Shown: positions 14,517 through 23,288 of the stretch, in pieces
Position numbering within the stretch: position 1 is the stretch's first letter
Layout: the number at the start of each line of letters is the position of its first letter
From: Dialister succinatiphilus YIT 11850
GTDB lineage: Bacteria; Bacillota; Negativicutes; Veillonellales; Dialisteraceae
Assembly: GCF_000242435.1 (NCBI RefSeq)
Contig: NZ_JH591187.1
Span: 656,291 to 720,290, forward strand
DNA: 64,000 nucleotides
Direction: 5' to 3'
Translations under genes and position numbers: made by a program
The notes under the pieces: generated by a model
What the model was told of the DNA's origin: nothing
Databases searched by the model: none
What the model saw: only the letters and a program-made list of their open reading frames with translations

Positions 14517-17369
14517 TCACCACACCCCGCTATCCGTCGTAAAATCACGCTTGCCGTTAAACACCATCTGCTTAATGGCGTTCATACCGCCACGCTTGAG
14601 GAACGTCATGAAGGAACTTGCATCCATAGCGCTTACATTCAACGTTACACTGTTGCCGGCTGAAGTTGCTGCCAGCTTGCCAACAACACCACCATCGGCA
14701 AATTTCGGAAGCGCCCCGGCGTTCATGGCATCGAGCGCAGGAATACCGATGCGGTCTACAGCATCAGCCTTAAGCACATATTCACCGCGGGAAAGCCGGG
14801 TAAGAACAGAATCAGATGTCCTTGTGCCAGGGCCAAAGACCTCACCGCCTCCGACCGCCAGGCCATTTGCATGAGATTCGATAAGACCGCCTAGGGCTTT
14901 GCCTACCGATCCACCATCCTTCAGACCAATACCATGCAGCGCAGCAAGGATTTCAGCCTGGATGACTGCTTCGATGAGCGTCTGGAGCACCTGTTTAAAC
15001 ACATCGCCGAGGTTCTGCCCTTCAACAATCGCCTTGGAAATTCCACTGGCAAAGTCATCAACAGCCTGGTTCATGGCATCATGAATGGAGTCCTGCCTGG
15101 TCTGAATATTTTCGAGTTGCTGTTTCTGTTCAGCATAGAGCTTATTCACCGCCGCTACATCCACAGCAATCTGGGCATTCGTTTTCCCGGTCTGGACGCC
15201 TTTGATCCGGATGTCCTCTACTACCTTGCGGCGCTGCTGTTCCAGTGCATACAGTTTCTGCTGGATGCGGGTTTCATTATTAAGCTGGGCCAGACGATCG
15301 ATTTCCTTATACTGGATGTCGGCAGTCTTGCCTTCATAACCACTCTGCAGATCCGAAAGGGTTGCTGCGTTCTGCTGCTTGGCCAGGGCCTGTTTCTGCC
15401 GGATAATATCAGCTTCATTGTCTTTACCGTCAAGGATGGCCTCTTTCAGCTTATCAGCAAGCTGCAGCTCCTCTTCCCGGTACCGCAAAGTTTCCTTCAG
15501 AACGCTTTGATTGTAATCAATCTGGGCGGCTTTCATTTCAGCGTTGTATTTTTCAGTATCGGTGCCGAACTGTTTCTGCAGGGAAATCAACGTTTTCTGG
15601 GCCGTAGCCTGCAGGTCAGCCTTGATGGTGGTCAGCTTATCTTCAATAGAAAGACGTTCCTCGGCCAGCTTATTCGCCTTACGAAGGGCCTTGAGCTCTT
15701 CCTCATGCTGCTTCTTGGCGAGTTCTTCGGCAGATGGACCGGAGTGCCCACCTCCGCCACCACCGCCACCGGAGTGGCCACCTCCACCACCACCTCCTCC
15801 GCCACCAGTAGGAGCAGCCCAGGACATATCTACAGATTCATCTGCGCCCTGGTAAGCATCCATACTGTGCCCCGTGGCCATAGTGACATCAAGCGAGCTG
15901 TCTTCCATACCGCCGCTGGCAGCATATGCCTTGGCGTTGCTGTTAATTTTTGCGGCGATCGCCGCCAGTCCACGAAGGACCATACCAATCGCCGAGACGA
16001 TATCCATGAGGAAATCATAGACGGGCCCAAGTGCGTTCCGCATTTCAGCACATGCGGAGTCAAAAGCGTTCCCGGCGGCACGAATAGCCGCCGCAACCAC
16101 GTTAATGACGGTATCAATGGCTCGAATCAATACAGCAATAGCGTTGAGCACAAATGTGGCTACGCTGCCGAGGGCCTGAAATGCACCTGCCAGCGGCCCT
16201 TTAATAGCCGCCGTGAGGTCATTAAACAGGTCCATCAATGCGTTAAGCAAGTCAGACTGATTGAAGGCATCGGCGAAGTATTGCCCAATAGCCGACAGCA
16301 CGGAGGACGCAGATGTTTCCATCCGGTTGAAGTTATCCGTGAAATTATCCGTTGCCGTTTCAGTTGCACCATCGAACTGGCCCATATAATCAGTGAGCGC
16401 CTGGATGGCATCAGCACTGTTTACGGATCCATCCTGGATGCCCTGGGCGACCTCATCTGCCGTCATCCCCATGGACTCAAAGGCTTTATTTACGTCAAGG
16501 CCCGCAGCCTGCAATTCCATAATCTGCCGTGCTGTAACCTTTCCGGTCATGGTGATGCGAGCCATCGTGCTTACGATCTGCTGGGCGAATTCTTCCCCTT
16601 TGCCCAGACCATAAGCGGCATCGGATACCGATTTAACCGTCTTCGCGGCCTGCGTTGCCGTCTGGCCCATCTTTACGAGCTGGGTCATCATCTGCGTCAC
16701 GGCAGTGCGGCTAAACTGGGTCTGCTGGGTTACGATTTTAATTTGCGCAGCGAGTTGTTTTGCCGTATTCACGCTGCCAGTGAAGGCAGTCAGCCGGGTC
16801 AGCGTCTGCTGGGCACCGGCTCCCATTTTAGCCAGACCGGTAACCACACCAGCAATGGCCACACCAATACCGGCAATACCTGCGGCGGCTTTGGGCGCAC
16901 TTGAAACGATTCCAGTAAACAGTCCGGATATGCCGCCGCCATTAGCCGTGGCCATATTCTTGAGGCTCGTCTGAATGTTCTGGAGCTTAGAGCCGAAGGA
17001 CGTAAGACTCCCCAGGGCAGATCCTGCGGCAGGGGAAATCTTAGACAGCGCATTTTTCAGATTTTCAATAGCGGCAGAGTTATCATTTGCCGCCTTCGCA
17101 CCATTAGTCAGGTCACGGATTTCCTTGTTTTTTTCTGTAGATGCAGCCCGCAGAACGTCCCTGTACTGGTTCATAGCCGTGTTCAGGGAATTGTACTGGG
17201 CCTTCTGCTCCGACGTCATGTTGGCGACGCCGCCGCACGCCTTTTCAAAGTCTTTGACTGCTGCCTGGGCTTCTTTATATTTCGTGTTGGTCTCGGCAAT
17301 CGTCGTATTAAGCTGCTTCAGCTCATCCGATTTAACGACTGTCTCAAGGGTAATCTTTGCATCAGCCAA
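14517..17369 (-). CDS. tail tape-measure protein
   Basis: The predicted protein has 950 residues. The N-terminal coiled coil (about 1 to 75) is followed by a tape-measure domain with hydrophobic glycine-rich segments (GIAGIGVAIAGVVTGLAKMGAG), then QMMTQLVKMGQT, more hydrophobic stretches (about 390 to 440), an almost pure Gly/His linker near residues 535 to 560, a long coiled coil (about 565 to 770) and a glycine-rich C-terminus. It sets tail length and helps DNA passage. It lies between major tail and distal tail genes, as expected. Confidence 0.92.
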   Translation of the reverse strand: MADAKITLETVVKSDELKQLNTTIAETNTKYKEAQAAVKDFEKACGGVANMTSEQKAQYNSLNTAMNQYRDVLRAASTEKNKEIRDLTNGAKAANDNSAAIENLKNALSKISPAAGSALGSLTSFGSKLQNIQTSLKNMATANGGGISGLFTGIVSSAPKAAAGIAGIGVAIAGVVTGLAKMGAGAQQTLTRLTAFTGSVNTAKQLAAQIKIVTQQTQFSRTAVTQMMTQLVKMGQTATQAAKTVKSVSDAAYGLGKGEEFAQQIVSTMARITMTGKVTARQIMELQAAGLDVNKAFESMGMTADEVAQGIQDGSVNSADAIQALTDYMGQFDGATETATDNFTDNFNRMETSASSVLSAIGQYFADAFNQSDLLNALMDLFNDLTAAIKGPLAGAFQALGSVATFVLNAIAVLIRAIDTVINVVAAAIRAAGNAFDSACAEMRNALGPVYDFLMDIVSAIGMVLRGLAAIAAKINSNAKAYAASGGMEDSSLDVTMATGHSMDAYQGADESVDMSWAAPTGGGGGGGGGGHSGGGGGGGGHSGPSAEELAKKQHEEELKALRKANKLAEERLSIEDKLTTIKADLQATAQKTLISLQKQFGTDTEKYNAEMKAAQIDYNQSVLKETLRYREEELQLADKLKEAILDGKDNEADIIRQKQALAKQQNAATLSDLQSGYEGKTADIQYKEIDRLAQLNNETRIQQKLYALEQQRRKVVEDIRIKGVQTGKTNAQIAVDVAAVNKLYAEQKQQLENIQTRQDSIHDAMNQAVDDFASGISKAIVEGQNLGDVFKQVLQTLIEAVIQAEILAALHGIGLKDGGSVGKALGGLIESHANGLAVGGGEVFGPGTRTSDSVLTRLSRGEYVLKADAVDRIGIPALDAMNAGALPKFADGGVVGKLAATSAGNSVTLNVSAMDASSFMTFLKRGGMNAIKQMVFNGKRDFTTDSGVW

Positions 17370-17384
17370 CTATGTCCACCATCC

Positions 17385-17810
17385 TCACTTAAACAATCCA
17401 CCTGTCTTTACGTATTTAACCAGTTCTTCAGAGTAGAACTTCTGAATAGCCTGGGCATTCGCCGCGAAGTAACTGCCCCGGGCGGGATATCTTGGGCCAC
17501 GCTGGCCAAAACGCTTGCCCTTCACGCGAATAATGTTCCCGTGAGCGCCGGTATTGAACCATCGGGCGAAATAGTTTGCATAGATATTTGCCGTCATCCC
17601 ACCGGCCTCGGCCTTGAATGACCCGCACCGGATCTCCTTGTGGCCGTTGTCATACAAGATATTCTTGCCTCCAAAGGCAGTGGCCGGATGAGTACGCAGC
17701 ACGAAGTCTCGGGCCTTTAGCTGTGCTTTGTAAGCGCCTTCACGCACAAGTTCCTGCAACCCGTGGTCTGAAAAATCACGAATTTCAGCTTGCAGTTCGT
17801 CCAGGTTCAT
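17385..17810 (-). CDS. HK97 gp10-like / minor tail component
   Basis: The predicted protein has 141 residues. NLDELQAEIRDFSDHGLQELVREGAYKAQLKAR near the start and WFNTGAHGN resemble HK97 gp10 (head-tail connector/tail completion) proteins. In most phages this gene precedes the major tail gene; here it lies between major tail and tape-measure genes, where tail chaperones usually sit. The function is therefore inferred with caution. Confidence 0.6.
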   Translation of the reverse strand: MNLDELQAEIRDFSDHGLQELVREGAYKAQLKARDFVLRTHPATAFGGKNILYDNGHKEIRCGSFKAEAGGMTANIYANYFARWFNTGAHGNIIRVKGKRFGQRGPRYPARGSYFAANAQAIQKFYSEELVKYVKTGGLFK

Positions 17811-17835
17811 CCGATCACCGCCTTCAGATACAAGG

Positions 17836-17853
17836 AAAGGCCCCGAAGGGCCT
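17836..17853. other. hairpin between major tail and gp10-like genes
   Basis: AAGGCCC and GGGCCTT pair around CGAA. No T run follows on the minus strand, so it is more likely an RNA stability or attenuation element after the highly expressed major tail gene than a full terminator. Confidence 0.45.
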
Positions 17854-17877
17854 TATCTCGTATCATAAAAAAATCAA

Positions 17878-18393
17878 TTAAGTCCCATTAGCTTTGGTTA
17901 CTGTGAATCCGCTCTTTACTTCGGGCTTACCTACGCCGGTAGCAGTGAGGGATTTGGTGATAACGTCCTTCGCTTCAGCCTTCTCAGTCCACTTCGTCGG
18001 GATCATCTTAATTACCGTGTAATCTTTGGTGTCCAGATCAACGAAGGCAAACATGAGCGCACCTTTTTCAGAGGTCACATCGTCATCCAGTACGAAGTTT
18101 TCGATTGCAGCCTGGGCCTCGTTATCACGCTTAAACATGACATCGCAAGTCAGTTCGCATGTCTTCCCGGTCACTGCCCCGGATGGCCAGTACCCAGTGT
18201 CCTTAGTGTTCTGGGTAGATACAGATGTGCCCCAGTTGACGGTCTGAGTGGTAATGCCGCCGAGCAGGGACCATACAGGGGCCGCTTCAGTAGCACCAGT
18301 ACCATAGTTAAGATAAATGACTTTGCGTTTACCGGACACGCCAGTGTCGGAGGTAAAAGCCGGATATTTGTCTTCGGAAATAGTCACAGCCAT
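17878..18393 (-). CDS. major tail (tube) protein
   Basis: The predicted protein has 171 residues. AVTISEDKYPAFTSDTGVSG, the central TGYWPSGAVTGKTCELTCDVMFKRDNEAQ and the IKMIPTKWTEKAEAKD end fit a phage tail-tube protein. Position after head-closure and tail-completion genes and before the tape-measure gene supports this. A good ribosome binding site precedes the start (AAGGAGAATAG). Confidence 0.82.
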   Translation of the reverse strand: MAVTISEDKYPAFTSDTGVSGKRKVIYLNYGTGATEAAPVWSLLGGITTQTVNWGTSVSTQNTKDTGYWPSGAVTGKTCELTCDVMFKRDNEAQAAIENFVLDDDVTSEKGALMFAFVDLDTKDYTVIKMIPTKWTEKAEAKDVITKSLTATGVGKPEVKSGFTVTKANGT

Positions 18394-18405
18394 TCTCTAT
18401 TCTCC

Positions 18406-18870
18406 TTATTTTTGACTCAATGTGAATTGTACTTTAGTTTCGCCACTCTGCCATGTGCCAATATCACTGTAGATTGGCAGGTTGATATGGAGCGCCCCGA
18501 CGGTGATTGCTACTAGGTTAAAACCGTTTTCGGCATAGATTTTCGCCAGTGCGTCCCATCCCTTACCCTTCGTTGACAGGTAGTTCAGCAGGTTTTCCAG
18601 AATTGACGAAATATTTTTGCGCCCACGGTAATTCGAGTAGATTTCAAGATTGATGGAAACTGTCCACAGGGCTGTGTCCTTGTTGTCGGAGCAGTCTGCG
18701 TCCATTTCTCCGAAAATCCCGTACTCGAATCGTTCCTGGGACTTGAAATGGTCGGTTATTTCATTCATGGGGACGGCGGAGTCGAACCATTCAACCCCTA
18801 CGTCGGCGTTCTTGTTCAGAGCGCCGTACAGGGCTTTCATGGTTGCCGCAAAAGGTGTCGTATAGACCAT
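18406..18870 (-). CDS. tail completion / terminator protein
   Basis: The predicted protein has 154 residues, with features of the DUF3168/tail-terminator group: an N-terminal helix (MKALYGALNKN), DHFKSQERFEYGIFG and a C-terminal beta strand region (SGETKVQFTLS). It overlaps the region between head-closure and major tail genes, the canonical site of the tail terminator gene. Assignment rests mainly on size and gene order. Confidence 0.62.
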   Translation of the reverse strand: MVYTTPFAATMKALYGALNKNADVGVEWFDSAVPMNEITDHFKSQERFEYGIFGEMDADCSDNKDTALWTVSINLEIYSNYRGRKNISSILENLLNYLSTKGKGWDALAKIYAENGFNLVAITVGALHINLPIYSDIGTWQSGETKVQFTLSQK

Positions 18871-19233
18871 TTACAGTACCTCCCCACTTGAATTTACTGC
18901 CGTTGCCGTAATCTGCAGGTAATACGGAACAGATTCATCAATCAGCTCGATATTGTTGATGAGAAATGTGAACCCATTGTACTGCAGTCGCCAGTTGGTG
19001 TTCAGCGGATACGTCTTCGAGATATCTCGAATAATGAAATAGCGTGTATCAGCGGTAACATAATCACCAACTGTCTGCATACGGCTTTGACTTTTTACAG
19101 TCACAAGTGCGAAAACGCTAACCGCAGGGCCGTATGAAATGTCGGAGATACCGCCCATTTCATCACGGCTAGGGTCAGACGGTTTAAGCAGTGTGACATT
19201 TGCGTTAAATCGGCCTGCGTTGCGTTTAAACAT
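18871..19233 (-). CDS. head closure / head-tail adaptor protein
   Basis: The predicted protein has 120 residues. The N-terminal RNAGRFNANVTLLKPS and D-rich segment, then VKSQSRMQTVGDYVTADTRYFIIR and WRLQYNGFTFLI, match head-tail joining proteins (SPP1 gp16/HK97 gp7-like small beta-barrel). It closes the capsid after packaging. It is located right after the capsid gene. Confidence 0.78.
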   Translation of the reverse strand: MFKRNAGRFNANVTLLKPSDPSRDEMGGISDISYGPAVSVFALVTVKSQSRMQTVGDYVTADTRYFIIRDISKTYPLNTNWRLQYNGFTFLINNIELIDESVPYYLQITATAVNSSGEVL

Positions 19234-19245
19234 GGTCAGCCTCTA

Positions 19246-20352
19246 TCAGGTGGAGGATTTCTTAACCATCTGGAATGCGGAGCCATAGGTGTTGAGGTCC
19301 TGGAATCTTGCAATCGCGCGAACGAGAACAGAGTTCTTAGTGAATCCTGCTTCTTCGGAGGATGCAACTTCCAGTTCCGGATAGGCAATGTGGTAAATTG
19401 CGGAGAAGTCACCTACAACAACGGCATCATTGGCGAGGCAAGCATTTTCCACAACGATGATGGGTCTGCCTTCAATCTGTTTGATGGTTTCGCCGTTTGC
19501 GTTCTGTGCGAGGTAATAACGGTCGTTCTTATCGGCTGCATTTGCCAGTTCCGCAAAAGTGTACTGGTTCATGACGATGGATGCATTAGCGCCTGCGTCC
19601 AGTGGGATGGTGTTGATAGCGTTCTTAATGGCATCAAGTCCGGCCTTGGATGCAATGGCGGTTACAGTAGCAGTAGTCGGAGTAGCACTGGTAACGGCGG
19701 CGAGGATTTCGCTATTCAGTTCACGAATGTATACGCGGTTAAACAGGTTACCGATAACGGACAGGACGTCTGCGTCTGCATCGAGCAGGAGTTCACGAGA
19801 AACAGGGATAATAGCGCCCTTGGATGCCAGTGCGAATTTCGCAGAGGTGAATGCGGCCTTGGTCTGTGTGATTTCGTTGTTTTCATCAAAATCAGTCAGC
19901 TTCACATCCTGGGAATAGTCGATAATCGGCACGGATCCGGAGCGGGTATGTACGGAAATCGGTGTTGCGATTTCACGCAGATCAGTTACCACCTTGCCAT
20001 TTTCTTTAAGGTTCAGCAGTTCTTCGGGAACGAGTACGCCACCATCAGCGGCGGTTGCTCCATTCTGGCCTGCGGCGGTCGCAAGGATTTTTTTAGCTTC
20101 TACATCATCATTGAGCAGGAATTTACGCAGTGCGGCGTTAATCTGTTTACGGTCCATTTTTCCTCCAATTTCATCTTTTACAACTTTGTTCTTTGCCATT
20201 TCTTCCATAGCTTCTGCCTTGCCCTGTTCTACGAGCAGGGATTTCAGTTTTTCAGACATTTCTGCAGGGACGGATTCGCCTTTTTCTGCCATGGCTTTGA
20301 TTTCGTCCTGCAGTTTTGTCATTTCTGCTTTGATTTCTTCGCTTTTAAGCAT
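19246..20352 (-). CDS. HK97-type major capsid protein with N-terminal scaffold region
   Basis: The predicted protein has 368 residues. Residues 1 to about 100 form a charged coiled coil (KSEEIKAEMTKLQDEIKAM) expected to act as a scaffolding delta domain removed by the prohead protease. The rest shows HK97-fold markers: TPISVHTRSGSVPIID, KFALASKGAIIPVSRELL, SIVMNQYTFAEL and GDFSAIYHIAYPELEVASSEEAGF. It overlaps the end of the frameshifted chaperone product by 34 bases. Confidence 0.92.
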   Translation of the reverse strand: MLKSEEIKAEMTKLQDEIKAMAEKGESVPAEMSEKLKSLLVEQGKAEAMEEMAKNKVVKDEIGGKMDRKQINAALRKFLLNDDVEAKKILATAAGQNGATAADGGVLVPEELLNLKENGKVVTDLREIATPISVHTRSGSVPIIDYSQDVKLTDFDENNEITQTKAAFTSAKFALASKGAIIPVSRELLLDADADVLSVIGNLFNRVYIRELNSEILAAVTSATPTTATVTAIASKAGLDAIKNAINTIPLDAGANASIVMNQYTFAELANAADKNDRYYLAQNANGETIKQIEGRPIIVVENACLANDAVVVGDFSAIYHIAYPELEVASSEEAGFTKNSVLVRAIARFQDLNTYGSAFQMVKKSST

Positions 20353-21064
20353 TTGTCTTTCCTTTCCAGTTCATCTAACTTTTTTGACCAATATTTCACA
20401 TCGGATTCATACCGGCTGTCGTGCTTTTCCGGGCGCTTGTCCCTAAGTTTACGATAAGCCGTCAAATCATCAAATGTGGGGGCTTTTTCGCCCAACATGG
20501 AACTATAAACAGGTAACGCACAGCGCAGGATAAGAAGGTTCTCGAAACTGTCACGGCGGCGGACGTAACCGTTCACCAGTGCATTGAATTCCTTCATCGT
20601 CAGCTCGCCCAGTGTGCTGGGCGTCAACTTTAACTCGCCATACGCAACAGGTTCAATCATTGCAATCAAATCAGCGGCGGTCTTCAGTTTTTCGGAGTCG
20701 CCGCCAGAATCTCCGCCATCTCTTTTTTTGAGCCGAAAATGCCGCTTGCTACGATCGCCATGGTTACCGCCAGAATTACATTCTCCATGCCGTAGCCAGC
20801 AACCATGTCTTCCCACAATTTCTCGTAGTCCTTAGCCGGCTTGTCCCGCATTTCGGGCGTTCCGGCACGGACGCATTCCTTAAAAAGAATAAAAACGTCC
20901 TTCATGGCGAAACTGCTGTCTGCGAATTTCGCAAGCGTGGCCATCAGGCTTTTGGTCGTAAGCTGTGGTTCAGCCCGAAACATAGCGTTAAAAGTAAATT
21001 TCATGGTATATTCTTTCTCGCCTACGGTGAAACGAGAAGAATTGTTAAGTGCAGTGTCAGCCAT
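20319..21064 (-). CDS. tail assembly chaperone, long form by -1 frameshift (putative)
   Basis: The frame following the short chaperone is open without its own plausible start and encodes KLKTAADLIAMIEPVAYGEL, LTPSTLGELTMKEFNALVNGYVRRRD and a basic tail. The LTxxEFNALVxGYxRR pattern is typical of the T-part of tail assembly chaperones made by ribosomal frameshifting. A -1 shift at GAAAAAC (20687..20693), just before the TGA of the short form, would fuse the two into about 248 residues. The slippery site is not the strongest consensus. Unusually, it lies between portal and capsid genes. Confidence 0.6.
20684..21064 (-). CDS. tail assembly chaperone, short form
   Basis: The predicted protein has 126 residues from ATG 21064, which has GAAGGAGG upstream; a longer frame exists but would lie inside the portal gene. 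SRFTVGEKEYTMKFTFNAMFRAE resembles the N-terminal domain of tail assembly chaperones (lambda G-like). It overlaps the last codons of the portal gene by a few bases. Its placement away from the tape-measure gene is unusual. Confidence 0.65.
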   Translation of the reverse strand: MADTALNNSSRFTVGEKEYTMKFTFNAMFRAEPQLTTKSLMATLAKFADSSFAMKDVFILFKECVRAGTPEMRDKPAKDYEKLWEDMVAGYGMENVILAVTMAIVASGIFGSKKEMAEILAATPKN

Positions 21065-22301
21065 CAGAGCGGCCTCCTTCGTTGTCTGCAGAATCGCCCA
21101 GTGTCCCCGTGCCGCCACGCTGCGTCAGCCTATTAGCGCCCGGGTCAGAGCTGGGTCTGTATTTGATACTCTTTCGAGCTTCGTTCGCCGTCAGAATGCC
21201 TGCTCCTGCGTATGCGCAAAGGACGGAGGCTTTGGACTGGGCGTCTAAGAAGTCGAAAACATCATTATTTGAATCAAAAGTGAAACCTGCGCGAATCTGC
21301 TTGATTGGGAGCAGTTTCGCTGTCAGTTCCACGGAGTACTGGTTGATAATCGGCGCAATCGTCGAATTGTAAAATTGCGTCATCTGGTTTGTGGAGAATG
21401 TCCCCATGCCAGTGCCGCCGCCGATGTTCAGCATCACCAAAGGAATGCCGAAGAATGCGGAAATCGCCTGCGTATCCATTTCCTTGAGTGTTTCATAGTA
21501 ACTCTTGATATCGTTGGAAATGTTCGATGCAGACATTCCTGCAGGGAGCGGTAAAATCACGTTGTCAGCATTGGACAGCAGGTCCTTGATCTGTGACTGC
21601 AGGGCTTTCTGCTTGGTCACAGACAGGTCTGACGTATACGAAAGAACGATTGTCCCTGCAAATCCGTTACTGACGGCGGTCCGCATGGCACTTTCCACAT
21701 CGGCATCGGCGCTTACTGTGTTGTACAGCACATCAATAGCCCTTCGCCCTGTGATTCCATTTGCCGAAAAAGCCTTGAAGTGCAGGATTTCTTCGGGCAG
21801 GAACACATAGAATTTAGAGGTTAAGGGGTCTTGGTACTGGTAAACGAGTTTGCGTCCATCGTTCAGGAATGCATCAAGAATCCCTGCGTCATCCCAATAA
21901 ACTTTCATGTTTTCCGGGGCGAGTCGGATTAATTCCTTGAGCATTCCGTTTTCAGTGTGGATGTAGGCGAAGGCGTTACCCTCTGTCACCCGATCCCATT
22001 CCATCTGTCTCCAAAAATCATAGGCATTGATTCCGGGATAAGGCGAAACATTCAGAATCGGGTCAAAAGTGCTGTTCGCAGCATCGGCACTTGCAAGATT
22101 CCTGTCGAACACACCCCATCTGATCTGTGCGACATACTTCGACAGGAGTTCCACGCAAGTTGCAAATGCCACGTTGCCACCCGGGGCGACTCGAATAATC
22201 TTGCCCTGCCCTACCTCGAAAACGTGCGGGCGGTCCCTCGCCTTTAAGTTCCTGGAATAAACCGTGCCATTCCAGTAAGCCTTTAATTTTTCAAACATCA
22301 T
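21057..22301 (-). CDS. HK97-family portal protein
   Basis: The predicted protein has 414 residues. It matches the HK97 portal family: N-terminal YWNGTVYSRNL, MEWDRVTEGNAFAYI, FLPEEILHFKAFSANGITG and the clip/crown region EMDTQAISAFFGIPLVMLNIG with FSTNQMTQFYNSTIAPI. It forms the dodecameric portal through which DNA is packaged. It lies after the prohead protease here, whereas in many phages portal comes first. Confidence 0.93.
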   Translation of the reverse strand: MMFEKLKAYWNGTVYSRNLKARDRPHVFEVGQGKIIRVAPGGNVAFATCVELLSKYVAQIRWGVFDRNLASADAANSTFDPILNVSPYPGINAYDFWRQMEWDRVTEGNAFAYIHTENGMLKELIRLAPENMKVYWDDAGILDAFLNDGRKLVYQYQDPLTSKFYVFLPEEILHFKAFSANGITGRRAIDVLYNTVSADADVESAMRTAVSNGFAGTIVLSYTSDLSVTKQKALQSQIKDLLSNADNVILPLPAGMSASNISNDIKSYYETLKEMDTQAISAFFGIPLVMLNIGGGTGMGTFSTNQMTQFYNSTIAPIINQYSVELTAKLLPIKQIRAGFTFDSNNDVFDFLDAQSKASVLCAYAGAGILTANEARKSIKYRPSSDPGANRLTQRGGTGTLGDSADNEGGRSDG

Positions 22302-22310
22302 ACCCTCCTG

Positions 22311-22991
22311 TTAAAGCAATGCGGCGGTCACCGGGTCGAGCTTCGCCGCTTTCTGTTCCGGTTTGATTTCCGCTTTGGGTTCTTCCTTTGGCGGTTCTTC
22401 AGCCTTGGGGAGTTCCGCCTTCGCTTCGGGTTCCGGCGGCTCTTCCTGTGGGGCCTGCGGTTCGTCCTGTTTCGGCATCAGGAACGTGGACAGATCAGCA
22501 ACGGCGGCGAGCCGGTCACTGCGTTTTCTTTCCACGACGGTGATGTTGTCGAAGTACTGGGCGGCATCAGTTCCCGTCATCCATACGTCGCCGTCTTCCA
22601 TCTTGCCGATGATGGATTTGTCCTTACAATGGGTTTCAATCGCCTTGTGCATGGCACCATCCATCGCCGCCATGGCGTCAATGTCATTCTGCAGTTCTTT
22701 CTTGTTTCCCGTAAAAGTTCCCCAACTGTTGTGAATCATGATGATTCCGGTCGGTTCGATTTCCACGTTATCGCATGACAGCGCAATCATAGCGGCGGCG
22801 GAGCATGCCATGACTTCCACGGTGGCATTAACCGTATGTAGGCATTTCTGAATAGCGTTGACTACGTTCAGCGCATCGGTTACAACTCCCCCGGGGGAAT
22901 TAATAGTGATGTGGACGTCTTCTTTCGAGTTCTCGATAGCGTCCACGAGGTCATCAGTAAAGCAGATTAATCCGTTAAGATAGAGCTCCAT
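22311..22991 (-). CDS. Clp-like prohead maturation protease
   Basis: The predicted protein has 226 residues with a ClpP-fold serine peptidase domain. INSPGGVVTDALNV is the ClpP strand/helix region, MACSAAAMIAL carries the nucleophilic Ser, IMIHNSWG the His. The last 65 residues are Pro/Glu/Lys repeats (EEPPEPEAKAE, AEEPPKEEP), a low-complexity tail. It is inferred to cleave the capsid N-terminal scaffold. Confidence 0.9.
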   Translation of the reverse strand: MELYLNGLICFTDDLVDAIENSKEDVHITINSPGGVVTDALNVVNAIQKCLHTVNATVEVMACSAAAMIALSCDNVEIEPTGIIMIHNSWGTFTGNKKELQNDIDAMAAMDGAMHKAIETHCKDKSIIGKMEDGDVWMTGTDAAQYFDNITVVERKRSDRLAAVADLSTFLMPKQDEPQAPQEEPPEPEAKAELPKAEEPPKEEPKAEIKPEQKAAKLDPVTAALL

Positions 22992-22994
22992 GGT

Positions 22995-23288
22995 TCATCC
23001 TTTCTTGTACAACTGTAACTGGGTAAGCATCGCCCGGGATGCATAGTTCATTTCGTTTTCGCCGTCATAGGCGCCTTCACGGCGTTCATAGGCGGGGGGA
23101 ACATACATGGTTTCCACCCACAGGTCGGCTTTTCCCGCAAAAATGGTATTAGCCTTATAGATATCGTCAAAATCGTCTACGGCGTCACGCAAATAGTCAT
23201 ATCCCGCTGTAATGAGGCTTGTGATGAATGTATCATCATCAGCGTATGGAATCCGCAGATAAGCCTTGACGTCATCAATGGTTATCAT
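22995..23288 (-). CDS. head-tail connector, gp6-like
   Basis: The predicted protein has 97 residues. MITIDDVKAYLRIPYADDDTFITSLITAGYDYL is the start of phage gp6-like connector (DNA packaging) proteins. It is normally found just after the capsid gene; here it sits between terminase and protease and overlaps the terminase stop by 14 bases. Confidence 0.82.
   Translation of the reverse strand: MITIDDVKAYLRIPYADDDTFITSLITAGYDYLRDAVDDFDDIYKANTIFAGKADLWVETMYVPPAYERREGAYDGENEMNYASRAMLTQLQLYKKG

Noticed and set aside
15544-15855. Proline-rich plus-strand frame within the tape-measure gene
   Set aside because: It is the shadow of the Gly/His linker read on the other strand.
17807-17866. 19-codon frame between major tail and gp10-like genes, with ATGA overlap
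   Set aside because: No ribosome binding site and it contains the hairpin at 17836..17853; more likely noncoding.
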